Source: Atopobiaceae bacterium
GTDB taxonomy: Bacteria; Actinomycetota; Coriobacteriia; Coriobacteriales; Atopobiaceae
NCBI GenBank assembly: GCA_022482785.1
Contig: JAKVON010000011.1
Span: forward strand, 20,288-84,287
Direction: 5' to 3'
DNA length: 64,000 bases
Below are positions 58,503-64,000 of this stretch, piece after piece (within the stretch, counting starts at the first letter, position 1; every line of letters begins with the position of its first letter). The notes beneath the pieces were generated by a model that ran no database searches, had not been told where the DNA came from, and saw only the letters and a program-made list of their open reading frames with translations. A program made the position numbers and the translations under genes.

Positions 58503-61181
58503 CTACCCCAGGTCGGAGATCTGGGCCTCGAGCTGGGCGATGGTGGTCGCGAGATCTGCCTGGCGGGCCTTCTTGGCCTCGATGACCTGCGGGGCGGCCT
58601 TGGCCACGAAGCCGGGGTTGGCAAGCGTCCGCTCGACGCCGGCGAGGTCCTTCCTGCTGGCGGCCAGCTCCTTCTCGAGGCGCGCCCTCTCGCCCGCGAG
58701 GTCGACGAGCCCGCCGAGCACCACGTAGAGCTCCATGCCGGCATCGACGAACGAGACCGAGCCCTCGGGCTTGGCGACGTCCTGGCCGACCTCGAGGCTC
58801 CCGACGCGGCCGACCCCCCTGACGAAGGAGGCCTGGCTCTCGATCACGGCGGCGTCGTCGGCGGAAACCTTGACGCAGACGTCGAGCTCCTCCTTGGGAG
58901 AGAGGCGGTAGCGGGCGCGGGCGGAGCGGACGAGCTCGACCACGCGACGGGCGATCTCGAAGTCGTGCTCGGCGCCGTCGTTCTCGAACGGCGAGACGGA
59001 GGCGGGATCGGGCCAGGCGGCCTGCATGAGGAAGCGCCCGTCGTGCGGCTCGCCGTCGAGCCCGGAGGCGGGCATGGCGTCCCAGATGGCCTCGGTGACG
59101 AAGGGCATCACGGGATGCAGGAGCCTGAGCGAGCTGTCGAGCACGAAGGCGAGGTTGCGCTGCACCTGCAGCCTCTCCTCGGCGGCCCCGTGGAGGAGCC
59201 TCCCCTTGCAGAGCTCGATGTACCAGTCGCAGAGGTCGTTCCAGAAGAACGTCTGCAGAGAGCGGGCATAGTCGCCCAGGTCATAGGCCTCGATGTCGGA
59301 CGTCGCGCGGCCGACCATCTTCGCGAGGCGGGAGAGCATCCAGGCATCCTCGGGCGTGGCGGCCTCGGCGGGGCCGGGCGTGTAGCCCTCCATGTTCATG
59401 AGGACGAAGCGGCTCGCGTTCCAGATCTTGGTGACGAAGGCGCGCGAGGCGTCGGTGCGGGCCGAGGTGATCGTGCCGTCCTTGGCCGTGACGGCATCGA
59501 AGCGCACGTCCTGGTTGTTCGTCACGAGCGTGAGGAGGTTGAAGCGCATGGCATCGGCGCCATACGTGTCGATGAGCTGCATGGGGTCGACGCCGTTGCC
59601 CTTCGACTTCGACATGCGGCTGCCGTCCTTGGCCAGGATGGTCGCGTAGATGAAGACGTCATGGAAGGGCACCTCGTGCGTGAAGTAGAGCGAGCTCATG
59701 ATCATGCGGGCGACCCAGAGCGCGATGATGTCACGCGCGGTGACGAGCACGGTGGTGGGGTGGTGCCCCTCCATCTCCTCGGGACGTTCGGGCCAGCCCT
59801 GCGTGGCGAAGGTCCAGAGCTGCGAGGAGAACCAGGTGTCGAGCACGTCCTCGTCCTGGCGGACGTGGTGCCCTCCGCACGAGGGGCAGGTGTCGACGTC
59901 CTCCATGAGGGCATCCTCCCAGCCGCAGTCGTCGCAGTAGTAGACCGGGATGCGATGGCCCCACCAGAGCTGGCGCGAGATGCACCAGTCCTTGAGGTTC
60001 TCCATCCAGGTGAGGTAGGTCTGCTTCCAGCGCTCGGGGTAGAACGTGACCTCGCCGTCCTCGACCACCTTCGTGGCCGGGCCCTTGAGCTTGTCCACGG
60101 CGACGAACCACTGCTCGGACAGCCACGGCTCGAGGGCCGAGTCGCAGCGGTAGCAGTGCATGACCGAGTGCTCGATGTCCTCGATGTGGTCGAGCAGGCC
60201 GTGCTCGTCGAACCAGTCGACGATGGCCTCGCGCGCCTGGTCGCGGTCCATGCCCGAGAACTCGCCGTAGCCGGGCACCACCACGGCGTGCTCGTCGAAG
60301 ACGTTGATCTGGGGCAGGTCGTGGGCGGCGCCCATGGCGAAGTCGTTGGGGTCGTGGGCCGGGGTCACCTTGACGAAGCCCGTGCCGAAGTCCTTGTCGA
60401 CATGCCAGTCGGAGAAGATCGGGATCTCGCGGTTCACGATGGGAAGCATGACGGTATGGCCCACGAGCTTGGCCTTCTCGGGGTCCTCGGGGGAGACGGC
60501 GACGCCGGTGTCTCCGAGCATGGTCTCGGGGCGCGTGGTGGCGACGGTGATGTAGTCGATGCCGTCGACCGGCTCTGCGAGCGGGTAGCGCAAATGCCAC
60601 AGGTGCGAGGGCTCGTCCCTGTACTCGGCCTCGTCGTCGGAGATGGCGGTGGTGCAGCTCGGGCACCAGTTCACGATGCGCTTGCCCCGGTAGATGAGCC
60701 CGGCATGGTACCAGTCGCAGAAGACCTTGCGAACCGCCCGGGCATACTCGGGCGACATCGTGAACTTCTCGTCGGCGAAGTCGATGGAGCAGCCCATGCG
60801 CTTGATCTGCTCGACGATGATGCCGCCGTACTCGCGCCTCCAGTCCTGGCAGGCGTCGACGAAGCGCTCGCGCCCTATCTCGAGGCGGGAGATGCCCTGC
60901 TCCTTGAGGTGCTTGTCCACCTTGGTCTGCGTGGCGATGCCGGCGTGGTCGGTGCCCAGGATCCAACGGGTCGAGACGCCGCGCATGCGGTTGAAGCGCA
61001 CGAGCGTGTCCTGGATGGTGTCGTCCATGGCATGTCCCATGTGGAGCATGCCGGTCACGTTGGGGGGCGGGATGACCACCGTGCAGTCTCCTACGCCCTT
61101 GCTCCTCTGGTAGCAGCCGCCTTCGATCCAGTCCTGGATCAGGCGCGGCTCTGTGGATGCTGGGTCATAGGTCTTCGGCAT
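58503..61181 (-). CDS. valS: Valyl-tRNA synthetase
   Basis: An 892-residue class I synthetase. HIGH motif in PPPNVTGMLHMGHAMDDT, KMSKS motif as RMSKSKGNGVDP, zinc-finger-like CDDCGWEDALMEDVDTCPSCGG, an editing (CP1) domain with TTRPETMLGDTGVAV and a C-terminal coiled coil (LAGERARLEKELAASRKDLAG). ATG 61181 gives the usual MPKTYDP start; the ORF's 38-residue upstream part has no similarity. No T-box leader was seen in the 183-base gap to tcdA. Confidence 0.97.
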   Translation of the reverse strand: MPKTYDPASTEPRLIQDWIEGGCYQRSKGVGDCTVVIPPPNVTGMLHMGHAMDDTIQDTLVRFNRMRGVSTRWILGTDHAGIATQTKVDKHLKEQGISRLEIGRERFVDACQDWRREYGGIIVEQIKRMGCSIDFADEKFTMSPEYARAVRKVFCDWYHAGLIYRGKRIVNWCPSCTTAISDDEAEYRDEPSHLWHLRYPLAEPVDGIDYITVATTRPETMLGDTGVAVSPEDPEKAKLVGHTVMLPIVNREIPIFSDWHVDKDFGTGFVKVTPAHDPNDFAMGAAHDLPQINVFDEHAVVVPGYGEFSGMDRDQAREAIVDWFDEHGLLDHIEDIEHSVMHCYRCDSALEPWLSEQWFVAVDKLKGPATKVVEDGEVTFYPERWKQTYLTWMENLKDWCISRQLWWGHRIPVYYCDDCGWEDALMEDVDTCPSCGGHHVRQDEDVLDTWFSSQLWTFATQGWPERPEEMEGHHPTTVLVTARDIIALWVARMIMSSLYFTHEVPFHDVFIYATILAKDGSRMSKSKGNGVDPMQLIDTYGADAMRFNLLTLVTNNQDVRFDAVTAKDGTITSARTDASRAFVTKIWNASRFVLMNMEGYTPGPAEAATPEDAWMLSRLAKMVGRATSDIEAYDLGDYARSLQTFFWNDLCDWYIELCKGRLLHGAAEERLQVQRNLAFVLDSSLRLLHPVMPFVTEAIWDAMPASGLDGEPHDGRFLMQAAWPDPASVSPFENDGAEHDFEIARRVVELVRSARARYRLSPKEELDVCVKVSADDAAVIESQASFVRGVGRVGSLEVGQDVAKPEGSVSFVDAGMELYVVLGGLVDLAGERARLEKELAASRKDLAGVERTLANPGFVAKAAPQVIEAKKARQADLATTIAQLEAQISDLG

Positions 61182-61364
61182 GTCTTCCACGAATCGTCCA
61201 CCCTCTCGATCGTCCCGCGCGGCGGGGCAGCTTGCAGGCATCGGCCGTCCATGCGGCCACAACCTATGAGGATAACACTCGACGCCGCGGGCCACGCCTC
61301 CCGACTGCCCGACCTAAGGCACGGGACGGCGCGCTACCATGTCGGGGACGAGAGGAGCGCGGCC

Positions 61365-62174
61365 ATGGGGACGGGCGGCATGGAGACGGAGAGGCTCGTC
61401 GCTGTGATGGGCGACGAGGGGATCGGGCGCCTCGCGCGCTCCCGCGTCCTGGTGCTCGGGCTGGGGGGCGTCGGGGCGGCATGCGCCGAGGCCCTCGCGC
61501 GCGGAGGCGTGGGCAGCCTCGTCCTGCTCGACGGCGACGAGGTGCGCCCCAGCAACGTCAACCGCCAGGCGCTCGCCTTCGAGAGCACCGTCGGCATGCG
61601 CAAGGTGCTTGCCATGGAGCGCATGGTGACGGACGTCAACCCGGCGATCGACGTCACGACCGCCGACGTGTTCCTCGACATGGAGGGCATCGAGGAGAGC
61701 CTCGCCGCCCTCCCCCGCCCCGACTTCGTCATCGACGCGCTCGACACCATCGCGCCCAAGCTCGCCGTCGCGAGCTGGTGCCAGGAGCGCGGCATCCCGC
61801 TCGTGAGCTGCATGGGGGCGGCGAACAAGTACGATCCCACGATGCTTCGCTTCGCCGACGTCAGCGAGACCTCGGTCTGCCCGATGTGCAAGGTGATGCG
61901 GCGCGAGTGTCGCAGGCGCGGCATCGGACCTCTCCGCGTCCTCTTCTCGACCGAGCCTCCCCTGCGCCTCGGGTCGGACGAGGCGTCGGCGCCGCGCCTG
62001 TCAGGCCGCCTGCCCGAGAAGTCGGGGGCGCTGCTGGGCACGACGAGCTATCTGCCGCCCATCATGGGCCTCATGCTCGCCGGCGACGCCATCTGCTCGA
62101 TCGCCGACGTCGGTCCGGGCAGATGCCCGGCTATGCCAGGCTCTTGCCGCCCAGCCAGCCCCAGCGGGGCGTGA
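61365..62174 (+). CDS. tcdA: tRNA threonylcarbamoyladenosine dehydratase TcdA (ThiF/E1-like)
   Basis: Forms the cyclic t6A (ct6A) at tRNA position 37 using ATP. 269 residues: the Rossmann VLVLGLGGVGAACAEALARGGVG, LLDGDEVRPSNVNRQALAF, the adenylation RPDFVIDALDTIAPK, and CMGAANKYDPT with CPMCKVMRRECRRRG. The C terminus overlaps the convergent NlpC/P60-like gene by 44 bases, and its last 20 residues look non-conserved. AGGAG precedes the ATG at 61365. Confidence 0.92.
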   Translation: MGTGGMETERLVAVMGDEGIGRLARSRVLVLGLGGVGAACAEALARGGVGSLVLLDGDEVRPSNVNRQALAFESTVGMRKVLAMERMVTDVNPAIDVTTADVFLDMEGIEESLAALPRPDFVIDALDTIAPKLAVASWCQERGIPLVSCMGAANKYDPTMLRFADVSETSVCPMCKVMRRECRRRGIGPLRVLFSTEPPLRLGSDEASAPRLSGRLPEKSGALLGTTSYLPPIMGLMLAGDAICSIADVGPGRCPAMPGSCRPASPSGA

Positions 62175-63300
62175 CGGTGGTGCCGTAGTAGCCTATCCAC
62201 TCGTCGACGTTGATCGTGCGGATGTAGCCGACGTTGTCCATCATCGTGCCGTCCCCCACGTAGATGCCGATGTGCCCGTAGATCCTCCCCGCGCTGGTAT
62301 GCGTGTGGGAGGAGACCGCGACGGCCATCCCCACCTTGAGGTCGGCCTTGTTCGAGCTCGTGCAGTAGCTTGCGTACATGTCGCAGGCGTCGCCGCCATA
62401 GAAGCCCTGCCCCGCGGCGGAGTAGACGTCGGAGACCCAGGCCGCGCAATAGCCCGCTCCCGGCGAGGGGACCGAATGGCAGGCGTTCACGATCGCCTTC
62501 TGGGCCGCGCTCGCTCCCTGGTACTCCTGCCCGCCTCCCGCGGAGGGAAGGCTCACGTTGCCCGAGGAGTACGACGAGGCGGTGGCCTTGCGTGCTGCCT
62601 CCGCGGCCTGTGCGGCGGCCAGGATCTCCGCGTCGCGCTGGGCCATGAGGTCCTTGACGCTCTGGCTCACGCTGCTGAGCAGCTGCTGCGTCTCGGCCTG
62701 CTTGGCGCGCATGTCGTCGAGCTGGGCGGTCTGCTGATCGTTCAGCTGCTGGAGGCTCTCGCGCTGCGTCTCGAGGTCTGCCTTCTCGCGGTCGAGCTCG
62801 TCCTTGGCGCTCTTGACGTCGTCGATCATCTGTTGGTCGCTCGAGTTGATCTTGCCCATGTAATAGACGTTGGAGAGGAAGTCCTCGAAGCTGGCCGACG
62901 AGAGGAGCAGCTCGATCGCGCCCTGGTTGCCGGACTTGTAGTAGGAGGAGATGCGCTTGGCGAGGAGCTGCTGCTTCTCGTCGAGCTCCGCCTGCTTCTT
63001 GTCGATCTCCGCCTGCTTCGCGTCGATCTGGGCTTGGACCTGCTCGATCTTGCCCATCGTGTCGGACTGTTCCTTGCTCAGCTGCTCGTATTGCTGGCCG
63101 ATCTGGCTGAGCTGCTGCTCGACCTGGTCGTACTGCTGCTGCGCGGCCGCGAGGTCGCTCGCGGTGTCTGCCAGCGCGGCCCGCGGGCCGGCCAGCAAGG
63201 CCGCGCCGCTCACGGCGGCGAGGATCTTGAGGGCGTCCCGGCGGGATATGGGGTCGATCAGGGGCGTCTGGTGGTTGTGGATGCGAGTGTTGTCCGACAC
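62131..63300 (-). CDS. Secreted coiled-coil NlpC/P60- or CHAP-like cell-wall hydrolase
   Basis: A 389-residue exported protein. The N terminus has a twin-arginine-like signal (ISRRDALKILAAVSGAALLAG, cleavage near ALAD). A long coiled coil (about 45-235, Gln/Lys/Glu-rich) follows, as in RipA- or PcsB-like hydrolases. The C-terminal cysteine peptidase fold has the nucleophile in GAGYCAAWVSDVY and the histidine in IYGHIGIYVGDG. It is likely to cleave peptidoglycan during separation. GTG 63300 has GGAG six bases upstream; the ORF extends 19 residues further into the terminator region. Confidence 0.88.
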   Translation of the reverse strand: MSDNTRIHNHQTPLIDPISRRDALKILAAVSGAALLAGPRAALADTASDLAAAQQQYDQVEQQLSQIGQQYEQLSKEQSDTMGKIEQVQAQIDAKQAEIDKKQAELDEKQQLLAKRISSYYKSGNQGAIELLLSSASFEDFLSNVYYMGKINSSDQQMIDDVKSAKDELDREKADLETQRESLQQLNDQQTAQLDDMRAKQAETQQLLSSVSQSVKDLMAQRDAEILAAAQAAEAARKATASSYSSGNVSLPSAGGGQEYQGASAAQKAIVNACHSVPSPGAGYCAAWVSDVYSAAGQGFYGGDACDMYASYCTSSNKADLKVGMAVAVSSHTHTSAGRIYGHIGIYVGDGTMMDNVGYIRTINVDEWIGYYGTTVTPRWGWLGGKSLA

Positions 63301-63354
63301 GGCTACTCCATTTGATTCGCGTTTGCGCAGCGGAACTGTTCGAATAGGGTAACG

Positions 63355-63393
63355 CAAAAAGGGCCGCCTGACGAGCGAATCGCCAGGCGGCCC
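63355..63393 (-). terminator. Rho-independent terminator of clpX
   Basis: A perfect 10-base stem GGGCCGCCTG/CAGGCGGCCC (63361-63370 and 63384-63393) with TTTTT directly after it on the minus strand, 17 bases past the clpX stop. Confidence 0.9.
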
Positions 63394-63409
63394 ACGAAAG
63401 GTCCAAGGC

Positions 63410-64000
63410 TCAGCCGGCCTGGTGCTTTCCCTGGCTCGAGTAGACGAGGCGCGGCTTGGACGAGCCGTCGATGGCCTCCTTGGTGACGACCACCTTGGAG
63501 ATGCCCAGGTCGCTCGGAAGGTCGAACATCGTCTCCTCGAGGGCGGCCTCGCAGATGGCCCGGAGCCCGCGCGCGCCGGTGCCGCGCTTGATCGCGCAGG
63601 CGGCTATCTCGCGGAGGGAGTCGTCGGTGAACTCGAGCTCGACCCCCTCGAACTCGAACATGCGCTTGTACTGCTTCACGATGGCGTTCTTCGGCTCGGT
63701 GAGGATCTGGACGAGGTCGTCCTCGGTGAGCTCGCGCGTGGAGCAGATCACGGGGATGCGCCCGACGAACTCGGGGATCATGCCGAACTTGTGCAGGTCC
63801 ATCGGCGTGACCTGGCTCATGAGCTCGTCTTCCGTCTCGGCGGTGCGAACCGTGACGTCGCTGTTGAAGCCTATCCCCTTGCGGCCGATGCGGTCGCCCA
63901 CGATCTTGTCGAGCCCGACGAAGGCGCCGCCGCAGATGAACAGGATGTTCGTGGTGTCGATATGGATGAGCTCCTGCTGCGGGTGCTTGCGTCCCCCCTG
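63410..64000 (-). CDS. clpX: ATP-dependent Clp protease ATP-binding subunit ClpX (5' end outside window)
   Basis: Unfoldase that feeds ClpP. Only the last 196 residues are present: HIDTTNILFICGGAFVGLDKIV, GRKGIGFNSDV, the sensor-1/arginine-finger region DLHKFGMIPEFVGRIPVI, and GTGARGLRAICEAALEETMFDLPS (sensor 2), then the C-terminal end. All fit ClpX closely. The gene ends with a clear terminator, so it is the last gene of its operon. Confidence 0.96.
   Translation of the reverse strand, partial: QGGRKHPQQELIHIDTTNILFICGGAFVGLDKIVGDRIGRKGIGFNSDVTVRTAETEDELMSQVTPMDLHKFGMIPEFVGRIPVICSTRELTEDDLVQILTEPKNAIVKQYKRMFEFEGVELEFTDDSLREIAACAIKRGTGARGLRAICEAALEETMFDLPSDLGISKVVVTKEAIDGSSKPRLVYSSQGKHQAG

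Noticed and set aside
24471..61275. TATCCTC recurring before the C26 peptidase, SPFH and valS genes
   Set aside because: A seven-base match at variable distances (roughly 60-90 bases) and without matching -35 elements is not beyond chance.
61182..61364. T-box leader upstream of valS
   Set aside because: The gap is short, has no T-box core or antiterminator hairpin, and thrS and alaS also lack one.
1..64000. CRISPR arrays, tRNA/rRNA genes, insertion sequences, prophage
   Set aside because: No regularly spaced repeats, no tRNA-like cloverleaf with GGTTCGA-type arm, no transposase or phage structural motifs were seen in any frame.

Overview
The window is a high-GC, gene-dense bacterial segment whose content and order point to a Coriobacteriia member, most like Olsenella/Atopobium relatives in Atopobiaceae. 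This is inferred from gene content, not from a phylogenetic marker. Supporting features are a Pseudomonadota-unlike mix of a mannose-type PTS with a DUF956 gene, Asp23, AdhE, a Pth2-type peptidyl-tRNA hydrolase, a SigB/F-type sigma factor and strong G/C third-position codon bias. No rRNA, tRNA, CRISPR array, insertion sequence or prophage was seen. About 63 genes were called. Most long antisense reading frames are shadows caused by the high GC content.

Layout. 1-24.4 kb is almost entirely minus strand. It holds a maintenance block (recN, nadK, tlyA, xseB, nusB, asp23-like, efp), a mannose-family PTS operon (EIIAB-EIIC-EIID, then DUF956), an AT-rich regulatory gap (8.33-8.73 kb), an M24 peptidase and an AroB-like protein that has lost its catalytic residues. 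Next come a frameshifted prepilin peptidase, a tightly overlapping yqeG-mltG-ruvX-alaS-AI-2E block, a tandem HD-GYP protein, a sigma factor/degenerate anti-sigma/DUF948 operon, thrE and rarA. 24.5-42.5 kb is mixed: a class C26 peptidase with an OPT transporter, dgt, an SPFH/ribbon-helix-helix pair, a glutathionylspermidine-synthase-like ATP-grasp gene, an amino-acid ABC transporter, GNAT and SGNH enzymes, a MATE pump, a deoxyinosine glycosylase, a phosphatase, an orphan Vsr, and thyA-folA. 42.5-51.4 kb holds an Amt-PII fusion, nhaA, a GT2 glycosyltransferase, a lipoprotein, an APH-type kinase and adhE. 51.4-64 kb holds a degenerate PLP enzyme, thrS, a zinc-ribbon membrane protein, folC, pth2, 5-FTHF cyclo-ligase, a PIN/antitoxin pair, valS, tcdA, a Tat-type NlpC/P60-like hydrolase and the 3' part of clpX.

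Functional themes. Folate and thymidylate metabolism recurs (thyA, folA, folC, 5-FTHF cyclo-ligase). So do translation quality control (alaS, thrS, valS, efp, pth2, tcdA), DNA repair and nucleotide hygiene (recN, xseB, ruvX, rarA, vsr, deoxyinosine glycosylase, dgt), and fermentation plus sugar uptake (adhE, mannose PTS).

Caution. Seven single-base indels, most placeable in short G/C runs, break four genes: prepilin peptidase, PLP enzyme, thrS and folC. Because thrS should be essential, base-calling error is the simplest explanation for at least some of them.
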